Notes: generated from the letters alone by a model not told the origin. A stretch of DNA of 64,000 nt from Alcanivoracaceae bacterium (GCA_029210325.1 JARGPU010000001.1:692126-756125), one strand, 5' to 3'. Shown: positions 23,926-33,254, counted from the first letter of the stretch. A program made the numbers and translations.

Positions 23926-24051
23926 ACCACCTACTCATACTACTAAGGAGAAGGCGGTATTCTATTAGGGCTGGGTATAACCACAAGGACTGATCAGGCC
24001 GTTAAGCCTGTCATTCGGGCCAATCAGCCTGTTTTGATGATTTTTTACGGA

Positions 24052-24073
24052 TGCCGGCATAGATAGGCCGGCA
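24052..24073 (-). terminator. Hairpin after the acyl-CoA dehydrogenase gene
   Basis: TGCCGGC (24052-24058) pairs with GCCGGCA (24067-24073) around an eight-base loop, 15 bp past the stop at 24089. In the leftward direction there is no U tract, so it may be a Rho-dependent or 3'-stabilising hairpin. Confidence 0.4.
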
Positions 24074-24088
24074 CCCGCAACTCCTGAC

Positions 24089-25330
24089 TCAGCGTGACGT
24101 CAGGTCTCTGGCGATGGCGATGATCTGCATCTCGTCGGTGCCGGCGTAGATCTGCAGGATCTTGGCGTCACGCATTAGCTGCTCGACTCGCGACTCGCGC
24201 ATATAGCCGTAACCACCGTGGATTTGCACTGCTTCGGTGGCCACCTGCATGGCGCTCTGCGCCGCATACAGCTTCATCGCCGAGGCCTCGGCCAGGGTCA
24301 TCTGCTTGCCGTGGGCCACCGACTCGATATAGCGGAACACCATGTTTTGCAGGTTCATGCGCACCACTTCCATATTGGCGAGCTTGAGCTGGATTAGCTG
24401 GTTGTCGCCGATTGGCCTGCCGAACTGAACGCGATCTTTCGCATATTGAACGGACAGCTCCATGGCGCGCTCGACCATACCCAGGGCCATTGCAGCGACG
24501 CCGGCCCGTTCCTGCATAAAAGTGCCCTTGGCGCCTGATCGGCCATAGCCGTCTTCACTGCCACCGAGCAGGCGCTCCGGACCGCAATGCACATTGGACA
24601 GGAACAGTTCGCCGGTGGGAGACGAGCCGATGCCCATTTTTTTGAACGGCTTTGATTGGGTCAGGCCTTCCATGCCGGAATCAAGAATGAACGACACGAT
24701 CTTGCGATCCTGTGGCGCTACGCCTTCGTCATCCAGCTTGCAGATCAGGATAATGGTGTCGGCATACGGGCCATTGGTGATCCAGGTTTTCGCTCCGTTA
24801 ATGATGTAGCCACCTTTGCCATCACGCTTGGCCAGTGTTTTCATTTGGCCAAAGGCATCAGAGCCGGAGTTTGGCTCGGAGATCGCCCACGCGCCAACCT
24901 TCTCCAGAGTTAGTAGCGGCAGTGCCCAGCGCTCCTTCTGTTCGATGGTGCCCTTGCCCATGATGGCGCCACCGCCGAGGCCCATGGACACGCCCATGGC
25001 GGTGACCAGGCCCTGAGCATGTTTGCAGATCTCGATAATCGGGATCATGCGCATGGCGGCCTCTTCGCCGGCCATGGCGTTGTAGCCTTCCTTTTTCTTC
25101 TTTGCGTCGACGACTTCCCCGGCGGCAATGGCCTTCTCGCGAGCGATCTGCTTTTCGAAACTGGCCTTTGCCATCACGTCCATGCCGAAGGTTTTGATCA
25201 GCTTGCGCAGGATGTCGTAAGGCGGGGTGCCGTTGTATTCGATATCGTCCAGATGCGGTACAACTTCCTTTTCAACAAAGTCGCGCACCATTTTCTGGAT
25301 CATTTGCTGGGATTCGGACCACTCGATCAT
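24089..25330 (-). CDS. Acyl-CoA dehydrogenase
   Basis: 413 residues, a full-length flavin-dependent acyl-CoA dehydrogenase for beta-oxidation or a related acyl-CoA oxidation. FAD and substrate motifs AWAISEPNSGSDAFG and KTWITNGPYAD are present, followed by the helical C-terminal domain QIHGGYGYMRESRVEQLMRD. At the site where medium-chain enzymes have the catalytic Glu (YEGT), this protein has IYAGTDEM. The base is therefore probably the Glu on the other helix, within TFMQERAG, as in isovaleryl- and long-chain-type enzymes. GGAGG precedes the ATG by five bases. A PsrA-like palindrome just upstream suggests control by fatty acids. Confidence 0.9.
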   Translation of the reverse strand: MIEWSESQQMIQKMVRDFVEKEVVPHLDDIEYNGTPPYDILRKLIKTFGMDVMAKASFEKQIAREKAIAAGEVVDAKKKKEGYNAMAGEEAAMRMIPIIEICKHAQGLVTAMGVSMGLGGGAIMGKGTIEQKERWALPLLTLEKVGAWAISEPNSGSDAFGQMKTLAKRDGKGGYIINGAKTWITNGPYADTIILICKLDDEGVAPQDRKIVSFILDSGMEGLTQSKPFKKMGIGSSPTGELFLSNVHCGPERLLGGSEDGYGRSGAKGTFMQERAGVAAMALGMVERAMELSVQYAKDRVQFGRPIGDNQLIQLKLANMEVVRMNLQNMVFRYIESVAHGKQMTLAEASAMKLYAAQSAMQVATEAVQIHGGYGYMRESRVEQLMRDAKILQIYAGTDEMQIIAIARDLTSR

Positions 25331-25345
25331 ATTGCCTCCGGCTGT

Positions 25346-25361
25346 TCAAACGATCGTTTGA
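25346..25361. promoter_or_regulatory. PsrA-like operator upstream of the acyl-CoA dehydrogenase gene
   Basis: TCAAACGATCGTTTGA is a perfect 16-bp palindrome ending 16 bp before the ATG. Its core CAAAC-GATC-GTTTG matches the reported PsrA consensus of Pseudomonas, (G/C)AAAC-N2-4-GTTT(G/C). PsrA is a TetR-type repressor released by long-chain fatty acids. Confidence 0.65.
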
Positions 25362-25446
25362 GATGGACAGGATGGAAGCACGCTGTTCTGCGGAGGGTCA
25401 ATGACCGGTAGGGACGGGCTAACTTGACGCGCTGCAACAATGGGCG

Positions 25447-26115
25447 CTAGAGCAGATGGACACTGGGCTGCGGGTCGTAATTAACCCTTAGAGGGCGGGC
25501 GCTCGGGTCTTCTGCAGCGGCCATCTGGATGTCGGCGGCACGTAGCCGGGGGTGACGGCCGTCGAGAAACTTTTGTGCGGCACTTGCCTGATGGGTGCGG
25601 CATACCGCTTCATCTAGACTGATGCCTGTGCCGCCCAGCAAACCCCGCAGGTACTCTGCACAGGCAACATCCTCATCGCCGCTGGGGTGAGACGCTACCA
25701 ACAGGATGTTGTGATAGTCCTGTTGTAGCAACCAGCGCGCCGTGGCGGCGGCATTCACCAGCGCCGCCACCAGCACCACAGAACTGTTCCGTGCTGCCAG
25801 CGTGGCGATGACTCCGTTGGTTGTGCGTTGCACCAGAGTCTTGCCGGCAAGGTCCGCCTGACTTATTTCGTAGGGCGAGTTGCCGAAGTCGAAACCGTCG
25901 ATGGGTAACGCTTCGATTTCTCCGGCCAGTAGTAATTCGGGATCGGTCTGCTTGCGTCGCAAAGCCTCCTCTGCTGTGGCCACAAGCTGGATTTCGTGGA
26001 CTCCGCCGAGAAAGGCGTAATGGGCCGTGGTAAAGGCCCGGATCACATCGATGACGACGGTGGCGCCACCCGGATTAGCGGGTGGGGCATGCCCCTGACT
26101 GATCAGAATTTCCAT
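25447..26115 (-). CDS. ComB-family 2-phosphosulfolactate phosphatase
   Basis: 222 residues of the ComB family, Mg-dependent acid phosphatases first known from coenzyme M biosynthesis in archaea. Motifs seen: VVIDVIRAFTTA near the N terminus, LLAGEIEALPIDGFDFGNSP, LVQRTTNGVIA and SHPSGDEDVACAEYL. Bacteria with this gene generally do not make coenzyme M, so the substrate is open. ATG 26115 is one base after the stop of the upstream gene; a longer reading would overlap it. The pair appears co-transcribed. Confidence 0.8.
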   Translation of the reverse strand: MEILISQGHAPPANPGGATVVIDVIRAFTTAHYAFLGGVHEIQLVATAEEALRRKQTDPELLLAGEIEALPIDGFDFGNSPYEISQADLAGKTLVQRTTNGVIATLAARNSSVVLVAALVNAAATARWLLQQDYHNILLVASHPSGDEDVACAEYLRGLLGGTGISLDEAVCRTHQASAAQKFLDGRHPRLRAADIQMAAAEDPSARPLRVNYDPQPSVHLL

Positions 26116-26116
26116 A

Positions 26117-26641
26117 TCAGAACAGCAGGCCAATGCCCCAGGTGGTGTTGTTGAAGATGTCCTTGCCCTTGTCGTTGTACTTCTCGCCGGAGATGGTGAA
26201 GGTCAGCCGGTCGGCCAGCAGCATGCGATCCTTGCGCGTGCGCGTATTGCTGAGAAAGTCCACCACGGCGCGGAAGTTGAAATCTGAGCGCAGGCGCACC
26301 AGATCCCCCTCGCTGCCGTAGCCATACTGGAACTGGATAATGCGGCTGAAACCGACGCCGAAATAGGCATTGGTAAAGCGGGCATCATAGGCATCCGTCA
26401 GGCCCGGATCGCCACCGCCACCCGGGGCGTTACTGAAACTCTTGGTGGCAACACCGCCATTCAGGGCGACGCTGGTGTAATTGGCATCGAAAAACAGCCC
26501 AGTACCAATATTTTCTGTGGGATCCACGCGGCCAAAAGACACCACGGTGCCCCGCAAAACATTGACCCCCTGGTACAACTCTTCGGCCAATACCGGCACA
26601 GTCAGAGCCATCCCCAGTAGTGCTGCAATTACACGCTTCAT
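26117..26641 (-). CDS. Small outer-membrane beta-barrel-like protein
   Basis: 174 residues with a signal peptide (MKRVIAALLGMALTVPVLA). The mature part alternates hydrophobic and polar residues with Gly/Asn turns, and ends in WGIGLLF with a C-terminal Phe, the classical outer-membrane insertion signal. No named family is recognised. It is followed after one base by the ComB-family gene. Confidence 0.55.
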   Translation of the reverse strand: MKRVIAALLGMALTVPVLAEELYQGVNVLRGTVVSFGRVDPTENIGTGLFFDANYTSVALNGGVATKSFSNAPGGGGDPGLTDAYDARFTNAYFGVGFSRIIQFQYGYGSEGDLVRLRSDFNFRAVVDFLSNTRTRKDRMLLADRLTFTISGEKYNDKGKDIFNNTTWGIGLLF

Positions 26642-26749
26642 TTGCTGTTCTCCTTTTTATAAGGGGCGACGACCGGGGCATTATGCCTGAAATATCAAAT
26701 GGATCGATCGGTTATCCGGCTCAGAGATGCTGGCACGGGCGTAGTCCGA

Positions 26750-27520
26750 TCAGCAATGATCTGGGTCATCTCCGGCTATCTCGGGAGGCAACACCCGGCA
26801 CAGAGCTGCCACTGACACACTGCTGGCTCCTGCCTCCAACAGGGCCTGGCTGGCCGCGCCTACGGTGCTGCCGGTGGTAACCACATCGTCGATTAGCAGG
26901 ATGCGCAGGTCGTTCAGGCGGGCTTTGCTAACAAAGCTGCCGCGCATCGCCGCTCGCCGCTGGCTGGCGTTGCTGCCCTGTTGATGGCGATGAGCGGAAG
27001 GGCGGCGCAATACGTCAGCAAATGGCAGTCTTCGCTTGTCAGCCAGTGCGCTGGCGAGCAGGGCGGTCTGGTTGAAGCCACGCTGCCACTGGCGCCGCCA
27101 GTGCAGTGGGACCGGCACCACCAGATCAACCTCGGGGAGCGTACTAAGCTGGCTAACCAGCAAATGCTGCAAAGGGTGTTGCAGGTGCAAGCGGCCGTGG
27201 TGTTTCCAGCCATTGATCAGTCTGGAAAGCGGCTGGCAGTAGAGCATTGGCGCTTGAATGCCAAGATAGGCCGGCGTGCGGTCCAGACAGCGCGCGCATA
27301 GTGGTGCCAGATCGTCGGCGTCCGCAGACTCGGTATCATGCTCAATAGGCAGAGCGCAGCGGCAAAGAGGTCCGGATAGGCGGGGAAGGTCGTCAAGGCA
27401 GCCCTGGCAGAACCCTGAGGTGGTCAGTGTGGATTGGCCGCAGAGGCAGCAGGGTGAGCCTGTCTGGTTAAATAATAGGCAAAGGTAAACCTTTGTAGCG
27501 TTTAGGACATTGACAGCCAT
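26750..27520 (-). CDS. comF: ComF-family phosphoribosyltransferase-like protein
   Basis: 256 residues. An N-terminal zinc-finger region has paired cysteines (CCLCG, CQGC, CRC, CARC). The C-terminal PRTase-like domain contains LVVPVPLHWRRQWQRGFNQ and the PRPP-binding motif ILLIDDVVTTGSTV. ComF proteins act in natural competence, downstream of DNA uptake, and are sometimes called GntX. The ATG at 27520 follows GGAGGG. The gene is divergent from bioB with 51 bp between starts, the same neighbourhood as in many gammaproteobacteria. Confidence 0.9.
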   Translation of the reverse strand: MAVNVLNATKVYLCLLFNQTGSPCCLCGQSTLTTSGFCQGCLDDLPRLSGPLCRCALPIEHDTESADADDLAPLCARCLDRTPAYLGIQAPMLYCQPLSRLINGWKHHGRLHLQHPLQHLLVSQLSTLPEVDLVVPVPLHWRRQWQRGFNQTALLASALADKRRLPFADVLRRPSAHRHQQGSNASQRRAAMRGSFVSKARLNDLRILLIDDVVTTGSTVGAASQALLEAGASSVSVAALCRVLPPEIAGDDPDHC

Positions 27521-27571
27521 GGTCGGCCCTCCTAGTCTGCGAGCATCCCTGTATTGCTCCGGAGAGCCAGC

Positions 27572-28702
27572 ATGACTGCTGCCGAGTCCACCCTGAAGTC
27601 GTCCACCGCAGCTGCTGATGTACGCCATGACTGGCGTCGCGATGAGATTGATGCCCTGTTTTCCCTGCCGTTTAACGACTTGCTGTTCCGTGCGGCCAGC
27701 GTGCACCGCCAGCACTTCGATCCGAATGCGGTGCAGGTATCCACCCTGCTGTCGATCAAAACCGGAGCTTGTCCGGAGGACTGCAAGTACTGCTCCCAGT
27801 CCGGTCATCACAATACTGAGCTGGAAAAAGAAAAGCTGATGGAAGTGCAGAAGGTGCTGGCCGAAGCTCGGGCTGCCAAGGACAACGGTGCTTCCCGGTT
27901 CTGTATGGGCGCTGCCTGGCGTAGTCCCCGTGAAAAAGACATGCCGTACGTGCTCGATATGGTCAAACAGGTCAAAGCCATGGGGCTGGAGACCTGCATG
28001 ACTCTGGGCATGCTGTCGAAAGATCAGGCCGGCCAGCTGGCCGATGCCGGGCTGGATTACTACAACCACAATCTGGACACCTCGCCGGAGTACTACGGCC
28101 AGATTATTTCCACCCGTAGTTACAACGACCGTTTGGAAACTCTGGCCCATGTCCGTGATGTGGGCATGAAAGTCTGTGCAGGTGGCATAGTCGGTATGGG
28201 CGAGGATCGGCGCGATCGCATCGGTTTGCTGCAGCAGCTGGCCAATCTGCCCGCCCATCCTGAATCCGTGCCGATCAATATGCTGGTCAAGATCAAAGGC
28301 ACTCCGCTGGCGGATGTGGCTGATCTGGATACCTTTGAATTTGTTCGCACCATTGCGGTGGCACGCATCCTGATGCCGCAGTCTTATGTTCGTCTTTCCG
28401 CTGGTCGTCAGGAAATGAATGACGAAATGCAGTCGTTATGTTTCTTTGCTGGCGCCAACTCCATTTTTTATGGTGATCGTCTGCTCACCACTGATAACCC
28501 GGAGACTGGCCACGATCAGAAGCTGTTTGGTCGTTTGGGTATTCACCCGCTCGACCCGCGTGATGAATGCTCGGATGAGGCAGCGGAAGATGCATTGCTC
28601 AGTCAGGTGCAGACCGCGCAGTCGGCGCCTTTGTATCACGATGCCATGAGTAGTCGCCAAGCCAAATCTGTCCTCGGTAAGCAGTCTGCTGCCGACGTCT
28701 GA
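27572..28702 (+). CDS. bioB: Biotin synthase
   Basis: BioB (376 residues) inserts sulfur into dethiobiotin; it is a radical SAM enzyme with a second, auxiliary [2Fe-2S] cluster. The radical SAM cysteines are CPEDCKYC (CX3CX2C), and the conserved RFCMGAAWR and [11 protein letters not shown] follow. RLSAGRQEM holds the Arg ligand of the second cluster. ATG 27572 follows GGAGAG by six bases. First gene of bioB-bioF-bioH-bioC. Confidence 0.97.
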   Translation: MTAAESTLKSSTAAADVRHDWRRDEIDALFSLPFNDLLFRAASVHRQHFDPNAVQVSTLLSIKTGACPEDCKYCSQSGHHNTELEKEKLMEVQKVLAEARAAKDNGASRFCMGAAWRSPREKDMPYVLDMVKQVKAMGLETCMTLGMLSKDQAGQLADAGLDYYNHNLDTSPEYYGQIISTRSYNDRLETLAHVRDVGMKVCAGGIVGMGEDRRDRIGLLQQLANLPAHPESVPINMLVKIKGTPLADVADLDTFEFVRTIAVARILMPQSYVRLSAGRQEMNDEMQSLCFFAGANSIFYGDRLLTTDNPETGHDQKLFGRLGIHPLDPRDECSDEAAEDALLSQVQTAQSAPLYHDAMSSRQAKSVLGKQSAADV

Positions 28703-28709
28703 CAAGGCA

Positions 28710-29852
28710 ATGACACAGCCGTTTGATCTCAGCGCCGCGCTGGCGGAGCGCCGTCAGCAGCAGCGTTATCGCCAGCGTTTGCAGCAGCAGGCGCCGGCGG
28801 GTCGCGAAGCGCTGGTCAATGGTCAGCGACTGCTCAATTTCTGTGGCAACGACTATCTTGGTCTGGCAAATCATCCCCAGCTGGTGGCAGCTTTCAAGAA
28901 GGCGGCGGATGAGTTCGGTGTCGGTAGTGGCGCCTCCCATCTGGTATGTGGTCATAGCCATTATCATCATGCTTTGGAAGAACAGTTGGCCGAATTTTGT
29001 GGCCGACCACGGGCGTTGCTTTTCTCTACCGGCTACATGGCCAACCTTGGTGTTATTCAGGCGTTGATCGGTAAAGGTGATGCGGTGTTCGAGGACCGCC
29101 TTAATCATGCCTCGCTGATTGATGGTGGTCTTGCCAGTGGTGCCCGCTTTCGTCGTTATCAACATGCCCATGCAGCCAGTCTGGCAGCACAGCTTGCTGG
29201 AGCAGATGGGCGCCGCAAACTGGTGGTCACAGACGGTGTGTTCAGTATGGATGGCGATGTGGCGCCGCTGGCTGAGCTGGCTGATGTGTGCGAACAGCAT
29301 CAGGCCTGGTTAATGGTGGATGATGCCCATGGTTTTGGTGTGCTCGGCGAGCAGGGTGGCGGCTGCGTTGCTGCGCAGCGGGTGCAGGCCCGGGTGCCGG
29401 TGTTAGTTGGCACCCTCGGTAAAGCGTTTGGCACCTTTGGTGCATTTGTCGCCGGTAGTGACGAATTGATTGAAACCTTGATTCAGTTTGCTCGCCCGTA
29501 TATTTACACCACGGCTTTACCTGCGGCGGTGGCGGCGGCCACATTGGCTAGCTTGGCGTTGCTGCGTGAGGAGCATTGGCGCCGAGAAAAACTGCAGAGC
29601 ATGATCGCTCAGTTCCGTCAGGGTGCCGCTCAGCGTGGCTTTCAACTGATGGATTCCGCGACCCCCATCCAGCCGTTGTTGATCGGTGAGGATGGAGACG
29701 CCTTAGCGCTGAGTCAGCGTTTGTTGCAGCGAGGTTTTCTGATCAGCGCGATTCGCCCGCCGACAGTGCCGGAAGGTACAGCCCGCTTGCGGATTACCTT
29801 GAGTGCCGCCCATGAGCCTGAAGATATCGACCGCTTGATTGAATCACTGTAG
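28710..29852 (+). CDS. bioF: 8-amino-7-oxononanoate synthase
   Basis: BioF (380 residues) condenses pimeloyl-ACP/CoA with L-alanine, using PLP. Seen: [14 protein letters not shown] near the N terminus, the [19 protein letters not shown] substrate segment, [12 protein letters not shown] with the PLP Asp, and [14 protein letters not shown] carrying the Schiff-base Lys. It begins seven bases after bioB. Confidence 0.96.
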   Translation: MTQPFDLSAALAERRQQQRYRQRLQQQAPAGREALVNGQRLLNFCGNDYLGLANHPQLVAAFKKAADEFGVGSGASHLVCGHSHYHHALEEQLAEFCGRPRALLFSTGYMANLGVIQALIGKGDAVFEDRLNHASLIDGGLASGARFRRYQHAHAASLAAQLAGADGRRKLVVTDGVFSMDGDVAPLAELADVCEQHQAWLMVDDAHGFGVLGEQGGGCVAAQRVQARVPVLVGTLGKAFGTFGAFVAGSDELIETLIQFARPYIYTTALPAAVAAATLASLALLREEHWRREKLQSMIAQFRQGAAQRGFQLMDSATPIQPLLIGEDGDALALSQRLLQRGFLISAIRPPTVPEGTARLRITLSAAHEPEDIDRLIESL

Positions 29853-29858
29853 GAATCC

Positions 29859-30668
29859 ATGACTTCACTGGTGCTTTTTCACAATACCTACCGTTGTACC
29901 GGGCCGATGGCTGACCAGGCGGTAGACCTTGTCCTGCTGCATGGCTGGGGCCTGCATTCAATTGTCTGGGACGACATTATGCCCGGGCTGCTTGAATATT
30001 TTCGTGTCACCGTGATTGATCTGCCGGGCATGGGGCAAAGCCCAATGCCTGCGGGCGATTACACGTTGGATTATCTGGCTGAGCATGTCGGTGCGATTCT
30101 GCCTCCTCAATGTCACTTGATGGGGTGGTCGCTGGGTGGACTGGTGGCGCTGCGATTGGCCAGTGAGCGTCCACAGCAGGTCTTGTCACTAACCATGGTG
30201 GCATCAACGCCGAAGTTTGTTGCGGCGGATCATTGGCCCGGTGTCGAGGCCCGCCTGTTTGATCGTTTTACGCAAGTTTTTGACGAAGACGTGGAAGGCA
30301 CGCTGATACGTTTTCTGGCACTCAACTGCAAAGATGCCAGTACGGTCCGTGAGGATGTTCGCAAGCTGAAGGACATTCTTTATTTCTGCGGCTTGCCTGC
30401 GCCGCGTGCACTGCGTGGTGGCTTGGCTGTGCTGCGTGACAGCGACTTGCGCGAAGAGTTGGCGACATTGTCTTTGCCTCGACTGATGCTGTTCGGTGAG
30501 CATGACAATATTGTTCCTGTGGCAACGGCCGATATGCTTGCCGGTCAGCATGAAGTTCTTGTGCAGGCGGATGTTTCCCATGTGCCTTTTGTGTCGCAGC
30601 CTGACAAATTTCTTATTGCCCTGAGGAAGGGTTGGCGCGCACTTGGCATTGTTGAGGAGGCGGTATGA
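29859..30668 (+). CDS. bioH: Pimeloyl-ACP methyl ester carboxylesterase
   Basis: BioH (269 residues) cleaves the methyl ester of pimeloyl-ACP to end the BioC-primed chain synthesis. Alpha/beta hydrolase motifs: LLHGWGLHSIVWDD (oxyanion), GWSLGG (nucleophile Ser), GEHDNIVP (Asp) and VSHVPF (His). It lies between bioF and bioC, and its stop overlaps bioC by ATGA, which supports BioH over other hydrolases. A start about 18 codons later (ATG of MADQAVDL) is also possible. Confidence 0.92.
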   Translation: MTSLVLFHNTYRCTGPMADQAVDLVLLHGWGLHSIVWDDIMPGLLEYFRVTVIDLPGMGQSPMPAGDYTLDYLAEHVGAILPPQCHLMGWSLGGLVALRLASERPQQVLSLTMVASTPKFVAADHWPGVEARLFDRFTQVFDEDVEGTLIRFLALNCKDASTVREDVRKLKDILYFCGLPAPRALRGGLAVLRDSDLREELATLSLPRLMLFGEHDNIVPVATADMLAGQHEVLVQADVSHVPFVSQPDKFLIALRKGWRALGIVEEAV

Positions 30669-31441
30669 GCGAGCAGGCCATCGCCCGCGCATTTGGCCGT
30701 GCAGCACGCAGCTATGATGAGCACGCTGCGGTGCAAATTTCTGTGGCACGCAGCCTTCTCGCCATGTTGCCTGATGACTTTGCTGCACAGCAGGCGATTG
30801 ATCTTGGTTGTGGCCCTGCGCCAATGGCGCGAGCGCTTTGTGCGCGCTTGCCGCGGTGCCACTGGTTGGCCGTGGATGTCTCCCAGGCGATGCTGGATGA
30901 GGCTCATCAGCGAGGCCGTCTACACGCTCGTTATCAACCGGTGTGCGCAGATGCTACTGCCTTGCCGTTGGCGGATGAGTCGCAGGATATGGTGTTCAGC
31001 TCATTCGCCTTGCAGTGGGTTGATGCTGCTGCAGTCAGTGCGGAAATAGGCCGGGTGCTGCGCCACAGTGGCACACTGCTGATGGCACTGCCAGTGACCG
31101 GAACCTTACGGGAGCTGAAGGACAGCTGGGCACAGGTCGACGAGCAGGTACACGTCAATACACTGCTTGCCGCACCGCAGTGGTTGCAGCAGCTGGAGCA
31201 TCACAAGCTTGCCTGCATTGACGCGCAAACCATTACCGTCACTGAGCACTATCCATCACTGGCCGCCATTGGCCGGATGTTGAAGCTCACCGGAGCCCAT
31301 CATGTTAGCGGCCGACAGTCCGCCGGGCTGTTGTCACCGCGTCGGCGTCGAGCTCTGGAGCAGGCCTACGAGATGAAGCGTAACGACAAGGGCTTGCCAC
31401 TAACCTGGGAAGTGCTGTTTGTTGTTGCCCGGAAAGTCTGA
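30665..31441 (+). CDS. bioC: Malonyl-ACP O-methyltransferase
   Basis: BioC (258 residues) methylates malonyl-ACP with SAM so that fatty acid synthase can build pimelate. The N-terminal FGRAARSYDEHAAVQ and the SAM motif AIDLGCGPAPMARAL are typical; SFALQWVDAA and the TGAHHVSG-like region of the lid also match the family. It ends the bio operon. bioD is at 55514-56131; bioA is not in the window. Confidence 0.93.
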   Translation: MSEQAIARAFGRAARSYDEHAAVQISVARSLLAMLPDDFAAQQAIDLGCGPAPMARALCARLPRCHWLAVDVSQAMLDEAHQRGRLHARYQPVCADATALPLADESQDMVFSSFALQWVDAAAVSAEIGRVLRHSGTLLMALPVTGTLRELKDSWAQVDEQVHVNTLLAAPQWLQQLEHHKLACIDAQTITVTEHYPSLAAIGRMLKLTGAHHVSGRQSAGLLSPRRRRALEQAYEMKRNDKGLPLTWEVLFVVARKV

Positions 31442-31590
31442 TTAGCGCAACTGGGTGGGCGATGCTCCGTACCATGCTGGCGCGGGGTTGTGCGGTTATG
31501 GCAGCCGCGACAACAGATTTGTCAGTTTCGGCCAGTGACCGGATTCGTCGGCTGGCTACACTGGGCGCCCGCTGATTCACGGTGCTCGCT

Positions 31591-32751
31591 ATGCCTAACC
31601 TTGCTTCGCATTCCCGTCAGAGCAAACCATCCCTGACACGCCGGGCGCGCCATCTGGCGGGCAATGCCCGTGATCGTTTTCTTGATGCACCGTCTCTGGT
31701 GCAGGCTCAGCTGACCCCTTTTGAGGTCATTCATGAGCAGGATATTGTCCGGCTGCGCTACTACCCACCGCTTCAGGAAGACAGCATCAAGATCAACGGC
31801 GAGCAGGTTGCCGTGCGGCCCGAATCGCTGCCGGTGCCATTGGTGCTGGTGGCACCCTTAGCGGTGAATATGCTGATCTATGACCTGTTCCCCGAGCGTT
31901 CTTTGGTGCGCTATTTGCGTGCCCGTGGTTTCGAGCTTTACCTGATTGACTGGGGGCGTCCCGGTCGGCGACATGACAGCCTGCACCTGTCGGACTATTA
32001 CGCCGACATGATGCCTGGCCTGCTGGAGAAAGTGCGTCAGCATTCTGGTCAGAGAAAACTGTCACTACATGGCTGGAGTTTTGGCGGCTTATTTTCCCTG
32101 TGCTATACCGCGCTCGGCGACCCTGATATTGAAAACCTGGCATTAATCGGGGCGCCGCTGGATTACCACCGTAACGGTGCGCTGGGTCGCCAGTATCAGT
32201 TTTTAAGCCGTCAGGTACGGGCCCTGGAAAAGCGTACTGGCCTGCGTGTGCATCGAACCAGCAAGCGTTGGTGGCGCTCACCGGGCTGGATGAATAGCTT
32301 GATGTTCAAGCTGACCAATCCGGTCGGCAGCATGCAGGGCTATGTGGATCTGCTGAAGAATTTGCATAACCGTGAATACGTTAAGGCACATGCAACTCAG
32401 GGAGCTTTCCTTGATGACATGGTGGCCTATCCCGGCGGTGTGGTGCAGGACATCATCCAGTTTCTTTGGGTCGATAATGTGCTCGCCCGTAACCGTTTGC
32501 CACAGCTGGACAGCAAGCAGGGTTTTGACGGCGTAAAGGCCAGTCTATTGCTGGTGACTGGCCGCAATGACCCGATCGTTACCGAGCAATGTTCAATGCC
32601 GATCATGGATCTGGTGGGCAGCGAAGATAAAACCCATCTGCGCGTGCCTGGCGGCCATGTGGCCATTCTTGGTGGCAGTGGCGCGCCGCAGGCAATTTGG
32701 CCACAGGTAGCGGACTGGCTGGAGGCGCGGTCTGTTACACTGCCCGTATGA
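31591..32751 (+). CDS. PHA-synthase-like alpha/beta hydrolase with a Ser nucleophile
   Basis: 386 residues with the fold of class III polyhydroxyalkanoate synthases (PhaC-like) across residues about 40-385. The N-terminal part LVLVAPLAVNMLIYDLFPER and RGFELYLIDWG match PhaC. The nucleophile elbow is GWSFGG, whereas PHA synthases use Cys in GxCxGG. The acid is in VTGRNDPIV and the His in VPGGHVAIL, giving a Ser-Asp-His triad. It is probably a hydrolase or esterase, not a polymerase. An ATG at 31591 or a GTG at 31582 could start it; neither has a good ribosome site. Its stop overlaps the flavodoxin-like gene by ATGA. Confidence 0.75.
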   Translation: MPNLASHSRQSKPSLTRRARHLAGNARDRFLDAPSLVQAQLTPFEVIHEQDIVRLRYYPPLQEDSIKINGEQVAVRPESLPVPLVLVAPLAVNMLIYDLFPERSLVRYLRARGFELYLIDWGRPGRRHDSLHLSDYYADMMPGLLEKVRQHSGQRKLSLHGWSFGGLFSLCYTALGDPDIENLALIGAPLDYHRNGALGRQYQFLSRQVRALEKRTGLRVHRTSKRWWRSPGWMNSLMFKLTNPVGSMQGYVDLLKNLHNREYVKAHATQGAFLDDMVAYPGGVVQDIIQFLWVDNVLARNRLPQLDSKQGFDGVKASLLLVTGRNDPIVTEQCSMPIMDLVGSEDKTHLRVPGGHVAILGGSGAPQAIWPQVADWLEARSVTLPV

Positions 32752-33218
32752 TTAAAAAACGCCTGCTTATTGTTGCTCACGCGCCTTCTGATAATACCCG
32801 CACTTTGGCGGAGGCGGCGTTGCGCGGCGCATGCCACCCGGATCTCAGCTGTAGTATTGAAGCCATCTGCAAGCCGCCACTGGAAACCCAGCCTGAAGAT
32901 GTGCTCGGTGCCGATGCAATTCTGCTCGGCACCACAGAAAATCTGGCCTATATGGCTGGCGCCATGAAGGACTTTTTCGACCGCTGCTACTATCCGGTAC
33001 TAGAGAAAAAACAAGGCCTGCCTTGTACGGTCTATATTCGGGCCGGTCACGATGGCACCGGCACGAAGAAAGCACTGGAAACTATTCTCACCGGACTGCG
33101 TTGGAAGCTGGTGCAGGACATTCTTATTTGTCGTGGTGATTGGCAGGATGAGTTTGCTGGTCAATGTGAAGAGTTGGCTTTGACCCTTGTCGCCGGCCTC
33201 GACGCCGGCGTTTATTAG
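32748..33218 (+). CDS. Flavodoxin-fold NAD(P)H oxidoreductase-like protein
   Basis: 156 residues with a flavodoxin-type alpha/beta fold. KRLLIVAHAPSDNTRTLAE forms the FMN phosphate loop and ADAILLGTTENLAYMAGAMKDFFDR the isoalloxazine-side loop. The C-terminal part ends in a helical LVAGLDAGVY. It is coupled to the PHA-synthase-like hydrolase gene by a four-base overlap. Electron partner unknown. Confidence 0.72.
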   Translation: MIKKRLLIVAHAPSDNTRTLAEAALRGACHPDLSCSIEAICKPPLETQPEDVLGADAILLGTTENLAYMAGAMKDFFDRCYYPVLEKKQGLPCTVYIRAGHDGTGTKKALETILTGLRWKLVQDILICRGDWQDEFAGQCEELALTLVAGLDAGVY

Positions 33219-33254
33219 CACAGGCTGTGGCCAAGCCGGCGGCATGATCAGTCA

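Noticed and set aside
27521-28258. Long N-terminal extension of ComF across bioB
   Set aside because: It is antisense to bioB, whose motifs are secure; ATG 27520 has a ribosome site.
31442-31590. 37-codon frame between bioC and the PHA-synthase-like gene
   Set aside because: No ribosome site and no similarity; it looks like chance.
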